A DNA stretch of 64,000 bases, from positions 2,170,001 to 2,234,000 of the forward strand of contig NZ_CP047211.1 in NCBI RefSeq assembly GCF_030408795.1, read 5' to 3'. Positions 15,349 through 25,066 of the stretch are shown here, in pieces. How positions within the stretch are numbered: the first letter of the stretch is position 1; each line of letters begins with the position of its first letter. The notes under the pieces are model-generated. The model was not told the DNA's origin. It did no database searches and worked only from the letters and a program-made list of their open reading frames with translations. The position numbers and the translations under genes are program-made. The stretch comes from Corynebacterium hansenii. GTDB taxonomy: Bacteria > Actinomycetota > Actinomycetes > Mycobacteriales > Mycobacteriaceae.

Positions 15349-17406
15349 ATGACCGAGCACGACCGTCCCCGCCACACCAACCGCACCCACCGCATCGCCG
15401 CGGCGATCGGAGCCGGCGCCCTCGTCGCGCTGTCCGGGCCGCTCGCCGGCGTGCTGCTCGCCTCCGGCCCGGCGCCGACCGCGCTGCCCGCCGCGCGCGC
15501 CGAGGCCCCGCAGCGATTCGAGGGCCGCATCTGGGACGCCGCGGACGTGCTCACCGACGCGCAGGAGGCGAAGCTCAACGAGCGCGCCGCCCAGCTCCAG
15601 CAGGAGCACGGCACCGTCATGCGCATCGTGTTCGTCGATTCCTTCGACGGCGTCCAGCCCGAGCAGTGGGCCACGCAGATGTGGCGGGAGCTCGGCGGCA
15701 CGCCCAACCTCGCGGTGTTCGCCGTGGCGGTGAAGGACCGCAACGCCGGCGGCGGTGGCGGCGACGACGTCCCGACCACCGGCCAGAAGATGATCGAGGC
15801 CGCCTCCCCGGCGCTGGGCCGGGACGACTGGGAAGCCGCGGCCCTGGCCGCCATCGACGAGGCCACGCCGGCGTCGGCGGCCGCGGGCCTCGGCGTCCTC
15901 GGCGCCGGCGCGGCGGGTGCCGCGGTGCTCGGCGGTGGCGCCGTCGCGTGGTCGCGGCGCAACCGGAAGAAGCGCACCTCGACCGAAGTCGAGGAGGGGA
16001 AGACGCTGCGCCCCGACGACATCGAGTCCCACGAGCGCCTGTCCACCGACGCGCTCGACGAACTGGCCCGGGAGGAGCTGGTCTCCACCGACGAGTCCAT
16101 CCGCCTGGCGGCCACCGAACTCGACCTGGCCCGCGCCGAATTCGGCGATGCCCGCGTCCGCGACCTCGCCCAGGCCCTGGAGCACTCGCAGCGCACCCTC
16201 AACCGCGCCTTCGAGCTGCGCCAGCGCATCGACGACGGCCCTTCCCTGGGCGAGGGCGAGCGCCGCGGGATGCTGCTGGACATCATCTCTTCCTGCGGCA
16301 CGGCCGACGACCGGCTCGACGGGGAGGTCTCCCGCTACGCCGAGATGCGCGAGCAGCTGCTCAACGCCCCGGAGACCCTGGATCGGCTGACCCAGCGGGG
16401 CGTCGACCTGCGCACGCGCATCCCGAATGCGGCCACGACCCTCGACGGCCTGCGCGCGCGTTACGACGAGGAGGCCCTGGCGTCGATTTCGGACAACGTC
16501 GACATGGCCACCGAGCACGTCAACATGGCGGAGCGCTCCCGGGACGAGGCCCGCGCGCTGCTGGCCAAGCCCGCCGGCGAGCAGGCCGGGCTCATCGACG
16601 CCCTCCGCGCCACCGACCTCGCCCTGGACCAGGCCGAAAAGCTGGTCGAGGGCATCGAGCACGCCGACGGCAACATCGCCCAGGCGCTGTCCGGCCTCGA
16701 CGCGCTGGCTGAGGAGGTGCGCGGCGAGATCGGCGAGGCCACGAATCTGCTGGCCGCCCCCGACGCCGCGAACATCGACCGGGATGGCCTGGCCAAGGCA
16801 GTGGAGGCCGGCCGCGCCGCGCTCGCGACGGCCGAGGCCAAGGGCGCGACGGATCCGCTCGGCGCTTGGACGGCGCTCACCGACGCCGACGCCGCGCTCG
16901 ACGACGAACTGGAGGACGCCCGCGACGCCGCGAACGCCTTCGCCCAGAAGATGCAGACGCTGCACAACGCCCTGACGGATGCGCGGGCCCAGGTGATGGG
17001 CGCGCGCGACATCATCGGCACTCGCCGCAGCATCGTCGGTTCCACCGCGCGCACCCGCCTGGCCGAGGCCGAGCGGCACCTGGCCATCGCCGAGCAGATC
17101 GCCGCCAAGCCGGGCAATGACCGGGCGAGCCATCCGCGCCGCGGCATCCAGGAGGCGCGCACCGCCGCCCAGTTGGGCCGGCAGGCCGCGAAGGCCGCGC
17201 GCGACGACATCAACCGACACAACCAGCGCATGAACCAGTACCGCGGCGGCGGCAACTCCGGCGCAATGATCGCCGGCATGGTCCTCGGCGGCATGATGAG
17301 CGGCGGAGGCGGCTTCGGCGGCGGGTTCGGCGGGGGCGGTGGCTTCGGTGGCGGAGGCGGGTTCGGCGGGGGCGGCGGGTTCAGCGGCGGCTCCGGCAGC
17401 TTCTGA
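15349..17406 (+). CDS. TPM-domain surface protein with Gly-rich tail
   Basis: 685 aa. Residues 15-45 are a signal sequence. Residues of about 55-165 are a TPM domain ([43 protein letters not shown]), a fold found in exported proteins. A transmembrane helix at about 182-203 is followed by RRNRKKR, so the next part is cytoplasmic. Residues 215-610 are long helical coiled coils. The end is a Gly/Phe repeat ([10 protein letters not shown]). Actinobacterial homologues have no assigned function. TATCCT at 15337-15342 ends 6 nt before the ATG. It is divergent from dgt and ends at a strong terminator. Confidence 0.85.
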   Translation: MTEHDRPRHTNRTHRIAAAIGAGALVALSGPLAGVLLASGPAPTALPAARAEAPQRFEGRIWDAADVLTDAQEAKLNERAAQLQQEHGTVMRIVFVDSFDGVQPEQWATQMWRELGGTPNLAVFAVAVKDRNAGGGGGDDVPTTGQKMIEAASPALGRDDWEAAALAAIDEATPASAAAGLGVLGAGAAGAAVLGGGAVAWSRRNRKKRTSTEVEEGKTLRPDDIESHERLSTDALDELAREELVSTDESIRLAATELDLARAEFGDARVRDLAQALEHSQRTLNRAFELRQRIDDGPSLGEGERRGMLLDIISSCGTADDRLDGEVSRYAEMREQLLNAPETLDRLTQRGVDLRTRIPNAATTLDGLRARYDEEALASISDNVDMATEHVNMAERSRDEARALLAKPAGEQAGLIDALRATDLALDQAEKLVEGIEHADGNIAQALSGLDALAEEVRGEIGEATNLLAAPDAANIDRDGLAKAVEAGRAALATAEAKGATDPLGAWTALTDADAALDDELEDARDAANAFAQKMQTLHNALTDARAQVMGARDIIGTRRSIVGSTARTRLAEAERHLAIAEQIAAKPGNDRASHPRRGIQEARTAAQLGRQAAKAARDDINRHNQRMNQYRGGGNSGAMIAGMVLGGMMSGGGGFGGGFGGGGGFGGGGGFGGGGGFSGGSGSF

Positions 17407-17441
17407 CCGAGCTCTTTCCACCGCGCTTCCCAATGACACAA

Positions 17442-17470
17442 AAACGGCCGCCCCACCGGGGCGGCCGTTT
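17442..17470. terminator. Strong terminator between convergent genes
   Basis: AAACGGCCGCCCC and its exact complement form a 13-bp stem with an ACC loop, ending in TTT on the plus strand and flanked by an A-run upstream that serves the minus strand. Confidence 0.88.
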
Positions 17471-17475
17471 CGCGG

Positions 17476-17524
17476 TTCAGCCGGCGCAGTTCAACCGGCG
17501 CAATTCAACCGGCGCGATTCAGCC
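17476..17524. repeat. 14-bp tandem repeat at a gene end
   Basis: Units TTCAGCCGGCGCAG, TTCAACCGGCGCAA and TTCAACCGGCGCGA plus half a unit lie between the terminator and the stop codon of the next gene. Confidence 0.75.
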
Positions 17525-18052
17525 CATCAGGCGGGCGGGACCGTCCAGGTGCGCGCAGGCGAACGCCGCCGCGGCCAACAGCCCGGCATCGACGCCCGCG
17601 GCATCGGGGCTGCCCCCGACGATCTCCACGACCACGAGCCCGCGGTCCAGCTTCGTCCGCGCCACCAGCCGCCGCTCCCCCACGTCGACGATCTCGCGGC
17701 CGCGGCCGCCGTCGCGCCGGTTGAGGCTGAGCTCGCCGCCCGGCCCCGAGAGCACCACGTGCGCCACGGTGAGCCCCACGGCTCGGGCGCGCCACCAGTC
17801 ATCGGGAGACGACACGGTGAACGACCGCCCCGTCAGGCCGGACGGCGTGACCCGCCAATCCGGGGCGATGAGGTTCCCGGCGGCGTCGTAAAGCGACGTG
17901 GCGTCGGGGCCCGAACCGGGCTTGCCGCCCGTCCGCCCCGGGAAACCCCCGGCCGGCGGCGGGCCCGACACGCGCCACGGCCCGGGCGCGTCACCGGGGA
18001 CGGGCCCGATGCCCTCCCCCGGCGCGCTCCCGGGCCGATTCTCGCCAACCAT
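17519..18052 (-). CDS. Conserved hypothetical protein, 177 aa
   Basis: Not recognised. The first 50 residues are Gly/Pro rich and probably unstructured. The rest (LYDAAGNLIAPDWRVTPSG ... LVVVEIVGG ... AAAAFACAHLDG) alternates short strands and ends in an Ala-rich helix, somewhat like a LURP-one/scramblase-type barrel with its central helix, but this is uncertain. It begins 6 bp after the stop of the tail-anchored protein upstream and shares its direction, so the two are probably one transcription unit with related roles. Confidence 0.6.
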   Translation of the reverse strand: MVGENRPGSAPGEGIGPVPGDAPGPWRVSGPPPAGGFPGRTGGKPGSGPDATSLYDAAGNLIAPDWRVTPSGLTGRSFTVSSPDDWWRARAVGLTVAHVVLSGPGGELSLNRRDGGRGREIVDVGERRLVARTKLDRGLVVVEIVGGSPDAAGVDAGLLAAAAFACAHLDGPARLMG

Positions 18053-18058
18053 GATCGC

Positions 18059-18916
18059 CTACGACACCCAGACCCACACGAGGTAGGCGATCAGCAGCAA
18101 CAGGCAGACGGTCAGGATCCACGTCGAGCTGATCATCCGGAACTCGAGCACCCGGCGGGCGACCCAGGACAGGAAGATCTTCTCCTCGTCCGGCAGGGCG
18201 CGGCCGGCGTCGGTGTCGTACTGGATCTCGGCCGAGCGGACGCCGCGATTGGCGCCCGTGAACTGGCCCAGCTTGCCGCCGCGCTCATCCTCGATGACGT
18301 AGTTCTGCGCGCCCTCGCACACCACGTACAGGCGGCGGTCGCCGCCCAGGTCGACGTCGATCTTCTTCGCGCGCGACAGCTTGGGGCGGTCCTTGCCGCC
18401 GGCGGTGAACACGCGGCCGTCCGGCAGGGTCGCCACCAGGCGGCCGTCGCCGACGACGTCGAGGTCCCACGCGCCCTGCGCGGTCGCGATGGCCTCCTCG
18501 GGGCCGATGCGGACGTACTCCGCGACCTCGGCGCCCTCGGCGATCACGGGAATGCGGACCTCGTTGCCCTTCTTGGTTTCCTCGCCCAGGCTCCAGCTCT
18601 CCCACCGCACGACGGAACCGTCGTCCATGGTCGCCGCGTGGGACTCGTCGATCTCGCGCAGCTGCGGGGCGGCCGGCGCCGGGGCCTCGGCCGACGGAGC
18701 CTCCGGGGACGTCCCGGCCTGCTCCGCGGCAGCCGGGGCCGACGTCGTCTCCGGCGCCGGCGCCTCCTCGGCCGGGGCGGGCGCGGCGGGCTCCGCGGCG
18801 CCGACGGGATCGGCGGCCGGCGCGGCCGGGGCCTCGACGTCCTCGGCGGGCGTCACGGTCGGCTCGCGGGAAATGCCCTCGGGGTCGATCCGGGGACGAT
18901 CGTTCTGATCGCTCAT
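18059..18916 (-). CDS. Tail-anchored hypothetical protein with Ala/Pro-rich N-terminus
   Basis: 285 aa. Residues 20-85 are Ala/Pro/Glu rich and disordered. Residues 90-250 form a globular domain of repeated strands (ATMDDGSVVRWESWSLG, DVVGDGRLVATLPDGRVFTAGG, RRLYVVCEGAQNYVIEDERGG). One transmembrane helix at about 263-284 ends the protein, so the domain faces the cytoplasm. Function unknown. The folded part may be related to the next protein. The gene lies 42 bp downstream of glyS on the same strand. Confidence 0.65.
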   Translation of the reverse strand: MSDQNDRPRIDPEGISREPTVTPAEDVEAPAAPAADPVGAAEPAAPAPAEEAPAPETTSAPAAAEQAGTSPEAPSAEAPAPAAPQLREIDESHAATMDDGSVVRWESWSLGEETKKGNEVRIPVIAEGAEVAEYVRIGPEEAIATAQGAWDLDVVGDGRLVATLPDGRVFTAGGKDRPKLSRAKKIDVDLGGDRRLYVVCEGAQNYVIEDERGGKLGQFTGANRGVRSAEIQYDTDAGRALPDEEKIFLSWVARRVLEFRMISSTWILTVCLLLLIAYLVWVWVS

Positions 18917-18958
18917 GGCTTGTCTCCTAGCTGGCGGAAAAAGCGTCGTACGCCCGGT

Positions 18959-20344
18959 TTAGCACCCGACCAGGCGCTGCGCGAGGTAGCCCTCGAGCTC
19001 GTCGATCTTCACGCGCTCCTGCTCCATGGTGTCGCGGTCGCGCACGGTCACGGCGTCGTCCTCGAGGGTGTCGAAGTCGACGGTGACGCAGAACGGCGTG
19101 CCGATCTCGTCCTGGCGGCGGTAGCGGCGGCCGATGGCGCCCGAGGTGTCGTAGTCGATCGCCCACAGGCCGCGCAGCTTGTCGGCGACGGCCTCGGCGG
19201 TCGGGGTCAGCGTGTCCTTCTTCGACAGCGGCAGCACGGCGACCTTGACCGGCGACAGGCGCGGGTCGAGCTTGAGCACCGTGCGGGTGTCGGTGCCGCC
19301 CTTGGCGTTGGGCACCTCCTCCTCGACGTAGGCGTCGCACAGGAAGGCCATCAGGGCGCGGGTCAGGCCGAACGACGGCTCGATGACGTAGGGCACGTAC
19401 TTCTCGCCGGTCACCTGGTCGTGGTAGCGCAGATCCTCGCCGGAGTGCTCGATGTGGCAGCCGAGGTCGTAGTCGGTGCGGTTGGCCACGCCCATCAGCT
19501 CGCCCCACTCGTTGCCCTGGAAGTGGAAGCGGTACTCGAAGTCGATGGTGCGGGCGGAGTAGTGCGCGCGCTCGTCGTCGGGCACGTCGAACTGGCGCAT
19601 GTTCTCCGGGTTGATGCCCAGGTCGATGAACCAGTTCCAGCAGGCCTCGACCCACTCGTCGAACTTCGCCGGCGCGTCCTCCGGGGCGGTGAAGTACTCG
19701 ATCTCCATCTGCTCGAACTCGCGGGTGCGGAAGATGAAGTTGCCCGGGGTGATCTCGTTGCGGAACGCCTTGCCGGTCTGGCCGATGCCGAACGGCGGCT
19801 TCATGCGCGCGGTGGTCATGACGTTCTTGAAGTTCACGAAGATGCCCTGCGCGGTCTCGGGGCGCATGTAGTGCAGGCCGACCTCGTTGTCCACGGGGCC
19901 GAGGAAGGTCTTGAGCAGGCCCGAGAACATCTGCGGCTCGGTCCACTTGCCCGGCTGGCCGGTCTCCGGGTCCGGGACGTCGGCCAGGCCGTTGGCCGGC
20001 GGGTGGCCGTGCTTGGCCTCGTAGGCCTCGATGAGGTGGTCGGCGCGGTAGCGCTTGTGGGTGTGCAGCGACTCGACCAGCGGGTCGGTGAACGTGGCCA
20101 AGTGGCCCGAGGCCTCCCACACCTGGCGCGGCAGGATGATGGACGAGTCGAGGCCGACGACGTCCTTGCGGCCGGTGACGAAGGTCTTCCACCACTGGCG
20201 CTTGATGTTCTCCTTCAGCTCCACGCCCAGCGGACCGTAGTCCCACGCGGAGCGCGTACCGCCGTAGATCTCACCGCAGGGGTAGACGAAACCCCTGCGC
20301 TTGCACAGGTTCGCGACGGTATCGACGACAGACTTCGGGGCCAC
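18959..20344 (-). CDS. glyS: Glycyl-tRNA synthetase, alpha2 type
   Basis: 461 aa class II synthetase that charges tRNA-Gly. Motif 1 region is around [21 protein letters not shown]. Motif 2 appears as [25 protein letters not shown] and motif 3 as [14 protein letters not shown]. It ends in the anticodon-binding domain ([37 protein letters not shown]). The size matches the single-subunit bacterial/archaeal form. The start is GTG at 20344 with AAGGAG about 11 nt upstream. It is divergent from the Zur-type gene. Confidence 0.96.
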   Translation of the reverse strand: MAPKSVVDTVANLCKRRGFVYPCGEIYGGTRSAWDYGPLGVELKENIKRQWWKTFVTGRKDVVGLDSSIILPRQVWEASGHLATFTDPLVESLHTHKRYRADHLIEAYEAKHGHPPANGLADVPDPETGQPGKWTEPQMFSGLLKTFLGPVDNEVGLHYMRPETAQGIFVNFKNVMTTARMKPPFGIGQTGKAFRNEITPGNFIFRTREFEQMEIEYFTAPEDAPAKFDEWVEACWNWFIDLGINPENMRQFDVPDDERAHYSARTIDFEYRFHFQGNEWGELMGVANRTDYDLGCHIEHSGEDLRYHDQVTGEKYVPYVIEPSFGLTRALMAFLCDAYVEEEVPNAKGGTDTRTVLKLDPRLSPVKVAVLPLSKKDTLTPTAEAVADKLRGLWAIDYDTSGAIGRRYRRQDEIGTPFCVTVDFDTLEDDAVTVRDRDTMEQERVKIDELEGYLAQRLVGC

Positions 20345-20549
20345 TGCCTCAAACGCTCCTTGTTACGGTGTCCCGCCCCGCGGTGGATCCGGGGGCACGG
20401 GATGACGGTGGGCGGCGTGGATCGCCGCCCCGTGCAATCGACGACCCGGTCGGGCCGTCGCCAAGTGCCCCCCACTCTAACCGCCGCAAGCGGATTAATG
20501 CCCATCGGCCCCGGGAAATCGCCGCGGGTAATGTCGGTATGCGAAACAG

Positions 20550-20562
20550 GCTTTGCGACGGC
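20550..20562 (-). repeat. GCCGTCGCAAAGC motif between glyS and zur
   Basis: Full 13-nt minus-strand copy in the divergent intergenic region, 67 nt before the regulator start. Confidence 0.7.
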
Positions 20563-20628
20563 ACCGCCCCGGCCCACCGCGACTCGTCGGGAGGGGCGCG
20601 GACCGTGCCGGGATTGGAGAGGTCGGCG

Positions 20629-21168
20629 ATGTCATCAACGAAGGGCTCCGGGGCCGCTGCGGCGGGGCCGAACGGCTCCGCGAAGCCCGACGGCGCCCCC
20701 GTCCAGTCCCCGAAGATCGGCGTGCGCACCACCAGGCAGCGCAAGGCCGTCATCGCGGCGATGAACGACATCACCAAGTTCAGCTCCGCCCGGGACATCC
20801 ACCGGACGCTCGTGGAGCGCGGCGACAAGGTCGGCCTGACCACCGTGTACCGGACGCTGCAGTCGCTGTCGGAGGTCAAGGCCGTCGACGTGCTGCACAC
20901 CGACGCCGGCGAGGCGCTGTACCGCCTGTGCGGGGATCACCACCACCATCACCTGGTGTGCACCGACTGCGGCGAGACCGTGGAGATCGGCGGCGGCCCG
21001 GTCGAGGAATGGGCCGGGGATCTGGCGCACGAGCACGGGTTCCGCCTGACGGGCCACACCGCGGAGATCTTCGGCGTCTGCGCGGATTGCCAGTCCGATT
21101 CCGGCGATGAGACGGGGCCTCGCGGCGACGGCGAGGGTACCGGAACCGACCAGGACAGAGGTCGCTAG
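20629..21168 (+). CDS. zur: Fur-family zinc uptake regulator
   Basis: 179 aa. An N-terminal extension of about 30 residues precedes the Fur winged helix (RTTRQRKAVIAAM, SSARDIHRTLVERGDKVGLTTVYRTLQSLSE). Then comes a His-rich metal site (CGDHHHHHLVCTDCG) and a second CxxC (CADC) that would hold structural zinc. The place beside glyS and uppS matches zur in other corynebacteria, so zinc rather than iron is the likely signal. GGAGAGG precedes the ATG by 6 nt. Its own usual ArsR-type partner gene is not present next to it. The C-terminus is a polar Gly/Asp tail. Confidence 0.85.
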   Translation: MSSTKGSGAAAAGPNGSAKPDGAPVQSPKIGVRTTRQRKAVIAAMNDITKFSSARDIHRTLVERGDKVGLTTVYRTLQSLSEVKAVDVLHTDAGEALYRLCGDHHHHHLVCTDCGETVEIGGGPVEEWAGDLAHEHGFRLTGHTAEIFGVCADCQSDSGDETGPRGDGEGTGTDQDRGR

Positions 21169-21247
21169 ATGTTATGACCCGGCGGTTGCGAGCGTTTCAT
21201 GCCGGGCCATCACTCCGGCCGGCGGAGCACCCCCCTAACCCGACGCA

Positions 21248-21311
21248 AACCCACCCCGAATGCGCAACCCCACCCGTTACAGCGGGTGGGTCTGCGCATT
21301 CGGGGTGGGTT
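21248..21311. repeat. Palindromic repeat element, copy 1
   Basis: A perfect 19-bp inverted repeat (AACCCACCCCGAATGCGCA at 21248-21266, complement at 21293-21311) encloses a second 9-bp stem with a TTACAG loop. The same element recurs at 62477-62540. It lies downstream of zur and may also end transcription. Confidence 0.88.
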
Positions 21312-21397
21312 AGCCGGGCCGGGCGGTTGCGGCGGATGAGCGGCGCAAGTCACGAGGGCACCGCGAAGGGCACCGAAACGGACCTCGACGGAGAACC

Positions 21398-21931
21398 CTA
21401 CGACGCGCAGCCCGTGGCCGCGGCACCGCACGACGCCTCCGCCGCGCCCCGGCCGAGGACGTCGAGGGCGTACGCGCGGGCGATGTCGTCGGCTTCCGCG
21501 ACGGTGAGCGGCGTGGTCGGGCGCGGCTGCCCCGCGGCCCAGTCACGGTAGGCGTCCATCGACGCGAACAGGTTCGCGTAGGGGCAGAACGCCTCGGTGA
21601 AGTGGTGCCCCTCTCCATCGGTGACGTGCGGGAAAGACAGGATGAACCCGGGATCCGCCACGAGCTCGCCACCGCGGATGGCGACGTTCAGGATCGGGTC
21701 GCCGGCCGACTCGATCGGGGTCCGGCTGCGCACCTCGACGTCGGTTTCGAGAAGGTGCGCGACGATGAGCGTGTCCAGGGCGCACCAGGTGTGGACGCGC
21801 GTCCCGTTGGCCAATTCCGCGAGGTGCGCGGTGGGACGCAGAGAAATGAGGCCGTGGGCGACGGTCATGGCATCGGCGGCGGAGAACTCGGCGAGCAGCT
21901 CGTGCAAGTCCCGCGGGGTGGGATGGGTCAT
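21398..21931 (-). CDS. Alkylmercury-lyase (MerB)-like protein
   Basis: 177 aa. The core VHTWCALDTL with C50 and D53, and EAFCPYANLF with C116, aligns with the catalytic Cys96, Asp99 and Cys159 of organomercurial lyase, which cleaves carbon-mercury bonds. The N-terminal helical domain of MerB is shortened. No merA, merR or transport gene is near, so another role in metal or thiol chemistry is possible. The C-terminus adds a Cys pair (C168, C175). ATG 21931 was chosen as the start of MTHPTPRDLHELL. Longer in-frame versions have no support. Confidence 0.72.
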   Translation of the reverse strand: MTHPTPRDLHELLAEFSAADAMTVAHGLISLRPTAHLAELANGTRVHTWCALDTLIVAHLLETDVEVRSRTPIESAGDPILNVAIRGGELVADPGFILSFPHVTDGEGHHFTEAFCPYANLFASMDAYRDWAAGQPRPTTPLTVAEADDIARAYALDVLGRGAAEASCGAAATGCAS

Positions 21932-22020
21932 GGCCGCCAGGCTAAACCTTATTGGCAGACGTTTCCAATACGGCCCCGGCGGTGCCACTCCACCGGGGCG
22001 CCGCGCTCCCTACTTGACGC

Positions 22021-22773
22021 CTACTTGACCCCGCCGAAACGCCGGTCCCGCTTCGCGTACTCGACGACGGCGGCGCGCAGGTCCTCGCGCGTGAAGTCCG
22101 GGAACAGGCGGTCCTGGAAGACCAACTCGGCGTAGGCCGACTGCCAGGGCAGGAAGTTCGACGTGCGCTGCTCACCCGAGGGGCGCAGGAAGAGGTCGAC
22201 GTCCGGCATGTCGGGCTCGTCGAGGAAACGGCCGAAGCTCTTCTCGTCGATGTCGCCGGGCTTGAGTTTCCCGTCGGCCACCTGCTGCGCGATTTCGCGG
22301 GCGGCATCGGCGATTTCGGCGCGGCCACCGTAGTTGACGCACATGTACAGCGTCAGGTTGTCGTTGCCCGCCGTCTGGCGCTCGGCGATCTCCAGTTCCT
22401 TGATCACCGACCGCCACAGCCGCGGGCGGCGCCCGGCCCAGCGCACGCGCACGCCCTTGGCGTCGAGTTCGTCGCGGCGGCGGCGCAGCACGTCGCGGTT
22501 GAAGCCCATGAGGAACCGCACCTCGTCGGTCGACCGCCGCCAGTTCTCGGTGGAAAAGGCGTAGGCGGACAGGTGCGGCACGCCCATCTCCAGGCAGGCG
22601 TCGACGCAGTCCATCAGGACGGCCTCGCCGCGCTTGTGCCCCTCGGTGCGCTTCATGCCGCGTTCCTGCGCCCACCGGCCGTTTCCGTCCATGACCAGGG
22701 CGATGTGCCGGGGCAGGAATTCCTCGGGCACCGGCGAGTCGTGCGGGATCGGGTTCGGCTTCGGCGAAGTCAC
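22021..22773 (-). CDS. uppS: Cis-prenyl (undecaprenyl/decaprenyl diphosphate) synthase
   Basis: 250 aa. It makes the polyprenyl phosphate carrier for peptidoglycan and arabinogalactan. Motifs are [13 protein letters not shown] (catalytic Asp), STENWRR, and [25 protein letters not shown] near the end. GTG 22773 was chosen because CATGAT on the minus strand ends 6 nt before it (leaderless). A GTG at 22809, 12 codons earlier, is also open. It lies directly after recO in the conserved recO-uppS order. Confidence 0.94.
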   Translation of the reverse strand: MTSPKPNPIPHDSPVPEEFLPRHIALVMDGNGRWAQERGMKRTEGHKRGEAVLMDCVDACLEMGVPHLSAYAFSTENWRRSTDEVRFLMGFNRDVLRRRRDELDAKGVRVRWAGRRPRLWRSVIKELEIAERQTAGNDNLTLYMCVNYGGRAEIADAAREIAQQVADGKLKPGDIDEKSFGRFLDEPDMPDVDLFLRPSGEQRTSNFLPWQSAYAELVFQDRLFPDFTREDLRAAVVEYAKRDRRFGGVK

Positions 22774-22827
22774 CTCCCCATCATGCCCCACCGCCCCGAC
22801 TGAACCCACCCCCGGTCGCCCCGGGCT

Positions 22828-23619
22828 TCACGACGCCCCGTCGTCTCCCCATCTGGCGTCGACCAACGACAGCGCCGCGACGCGCCGGCCGAGGTGGAAT
22901 TGCAGGTGGGCCGTCGCCAAGCCGCGTGCCTGGGCGGCCATGGCGCGGAACCCCCGGCTGCCCGCCACCGGGGCGACGTAGTCCCAGCGGTCGTGGGCGA
23001 GCCACCACATCAGGCGCAGGACGTCGGTGGGCGGCGTCGCGGCACCGGGTGGCCGGCATTCGACGCACACGGCGCCGCCCGCCGCCGGCGCGAACGCCCT
23101 ATGGGGGCCGGGTTTGCCGCACTGGGCGCAGTCGAACAGGCTGGGCGCCCAGCCCGCCTCGGCCATGGCCTTGAGCAGGTAGGCGGTCAGCAGCAGGCCC
23201 GGCAGGCGACCCGTGCCGTCGGAGCCGGAGTCGGAGTTCGCCAGCGCGTCGAGGGCCGCGACGGTCAGGTCCCACAGGCCGGGCGCGGGCGTGCCCTCTT
23301 CGCCGGCCAGCCGCTCGGCGGTCTCCAGCACGCCGCACGCGCAGGTGTAGCGGGCGTAGTCGTCGACGATCGGCGCGGCCCACGTCCGCACCGCGTCGGC
23401 GCCGGTGATGGTGCCCAGGTTGCGGCCGGGGTGGATCTGCACGTCGACGTCGACGAAGGGCGCCAGCCGCGAACCGAACCGGGACTTCGCGCGCCGCACG
23501 CCCTTGGCCACCGCGCGCACGATCCCGTGCTCCCGGGTGAACAGCACGATGATCCGGTCGGCCTCCCCCAGGTCGTGCCGCCTGACGACGACCGCCCGAT
23601 CCCGATAACTCTCCGCCAT
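22828..23619 (-). CDS. recO: DNA repair protein RecO
   Basis: 263 aa. It helps RecA load on SSB-coated DNA in the RecFOR pathway. The N-terminal OB fold (YRDRAVVVRRHDLGEADRII, TREHGIVRAVAKGVRR) is followed by a helical domain and a Cys4 zinc finger, CAQC and CVEC, at about residues 180-202. ATG 23619 gives the family start MAESYRDRAVVV. It is followed by uppS after 54 bp. Confidence 0.94.
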   Translation of the reverse strand: MAESYRDRAVVVRRHDLGEADRIIVLFTREHGIVRAVAKGVRRAKSRFGSRLAPFVDVDVQIHPGRNLGTITGADAVRTWAAPIVDDYARYTCACGVLETAERLAGEEGTPAPGLWDLTVAALDALANSDSGSDGTGRLPGLLLTAYLLKAMAEAGWAPSLFDCAQCGKPGPHRAFAPAAGGAVCVECRPPGAATPPTDVLRLMWWLAHDRWDYVAPVAGSRGFRAMAAQARGLATAHLQFHLGRRVAALSLVDARWGDDGAS

Positions 23620-23639
23620 CGTCGGATTCGCCGCCCGGG

Positions 23640-23981
23640 CTAGCGCTGTTCGAGGTTGCGCAGCGATTTCGCGGCGCTGGTCAGCGCCAGGCCGGCTTCG
23701 AGGAACAGCCGGAGGATGGCGAGCTGCAGGACCATGGCGAGGACGAAGATGGGGAGTCCGATGACCGTGAACGCCAGTCCGGCGACGGCCCCCGCGCCGA
23801 AGGCCTGCAAAAAGGCCGCGATCAACCAGATGATGCCGGCGATCGCCACCAACACGGCCATCACCGGGTAGACGACCCGCACGAGCACCGGCGTCGCGTA
23901 CGTGGTGAAGGAGAAGTCGAACAGCGAGGCAAAGAAGCCGGGTGGGCGCCGGGATGGGCGGGCGGCGTTCGGGTCGGGCAT
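23640..23981 (-). CDS. DUF4282 membrane protein
   Basis: 113 aa. An 18-residue polar N-terminus precedes FFASLFDFSFTTYATPVLVRVVY and two transmembrane helices at about 37-60 and 66-88, the usual DUF4282 arrangement. These small proteins are of unknown function and common in actinobacteria. It lies between era and recO and is 20 bp from the recO start on the same strand. Confidence 0.8.
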   Translation of the reverse strand: MPDPNAARPSRRPPGFFASLFDFSFTTYATPVLVRVVYPVMAVLVAIAGIIWLIAAFLQAFGAGAVAGLAFTVIGLPIFVLAMVLQLAILRLFLEAGLALTSAAKSLRNLEQR

Positions 23982-24000
23982 GGCGGGTGCCTTTCTGGTC

Positions 24001-24083
24001 TCTCCGGCGGTCGGCCGGGCTTCCGGTTTCTCCGGCAGTCGGCCGGGCTTCCGGTTTGTCCGGCAGTCGGCCGGTCTGCGGTC
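24001..24083. repeat. 28-bp tandem repeat, three copies
   Basis: Units at 24001-24028 and 24029-24056 differ at one base, and a third degenerate copy reaches 24083. It occupies most of the gap between the DUF4282 gene and the end of era. Confidence 0.85.
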
Positions 24084-24099
24084 GGCGGTCGGCGGATTC

Positions 24100-25065
24100 C
24101 TAGAATCCCAGGCGGCCGAGCTGCTTGGGGTCCGACTGCCAATCCTTGAGCACCTTGATGCGCAGATCCAGGTACACGTTCTCGCCGAGCAGCTCGATCA
24201 GGGACTTCCGGGCCTTCTGCACGGTGACGCGCATGCGGCCGCCGTCCTTGCCCATCAGGATGTGCTTCTGGCCGGGGCGCTCGACGTAGATGACGGCGTG
24301 GACGTCGGTGACGCCCTCGCGGTCCGCGTTGGGCAGGACCTCGTCGATCTGGACGGCCACCGAGTGCGGCAGCTCCTCCCGCAGGCCGCCCAGCGCCGCC
24401 TCGCGGATGAGCTCGGCCATGCGGGTGTCGCGGTCCTCGTCGGTGACGTGGCCCGCCGGGTAGTACTTGGGCCCCTCGGGCAGCAGGGACGCCATGACCT
24501 TCACCAGGGTGTCCAGGTTCTCGCCGGACTCCGACGACACCGGCACCAGCTCGGCGTCGGGGCCGAGCAGATCGTGCAGCTCCATGAGCCTTTCGGCGAC
24601 GACGTCGCGGGCGACCTTGTCGGTCTTGGTCACGATGCCCATCAGCGTCGTCTTCGGGCAGGCCTCGCGGACGGACTCGAGGATCCACCGGTCGCCCGGC
24701 CCGATCTTCTCGTCGGCCGGCACCGACATGGCGATGAGGTCGACGTCCGCGTACGCCTCGGCGACCATGTCGTTGAGGCGGTGTCCCAGCAGCTTGCGCG
24801 GCTTGTGCAGGCCCGGGGTGTCCACCACCACGATCTGGCAGTCGTCGCGGTGCACCACGCCGCGCACGGGGTGGCGGGTGGTCTCGGGCTGGTCGGCCGT
24901 GATGGCGATCTTCTCGCCCACCAGGGCGTTGGTCAGCGTGGACTTGCCGGTGTTGGGGCGGCCCACGATGGACACGAAGCCGGAGCGGTGGCCCGGCGGG
25001 GTGGCGTAATCGTCGGAATCGCCGCCGATCCCGGCGCCCGCCAGCATGTCGTCCAGGTTTCCCAT
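24100..25065 (-). CDS. era: GTPase Era
   Basis: 321 aa. It binds 16S rRNA during 30S maturation. G1 is GRPNTGKST, G2 and G3 are TTR and DTPGLHKP, G4 is TKTD, and the C-terminal KH domain has GQKHILMGKDGGRMR. The first 28 residues are an extra acidic stretch common in corynebacteria. GAGGAGAA precedes the ATG. The stop of the CBS gene lies 1 nt before it, so the two are coupled. Confidence 0.96.
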   Translation of the reverse strand: MGNLDDMLAGAGIGGDSDDYATPPGHRSGFVSIVGRPNTGKSTLTNALVGEKIAITADQPETTRHPVRGVVHRDDCQIVVVDTPGLHKPRKLLGHRLNDMVAEAYADVDLIAMSVPADEKIGPGDRWILESVREACPKTTLMGIVTKTDKVARDVVAERLMELHDLLGPDAELVPVSSESGENLDTLVKVMASLLPEGPKYYPAGHVTDEDRDTRMAELIREAALGGLREELPHSVAVQIDEVLPNADREGVTDVHAVIYVERPGQKHILMGKDGGRMRVTVQKARKSLIELLGENVYLDLRIKVLKDWQSDPKQLGRLGF

Positions 25066-25066
25066 G

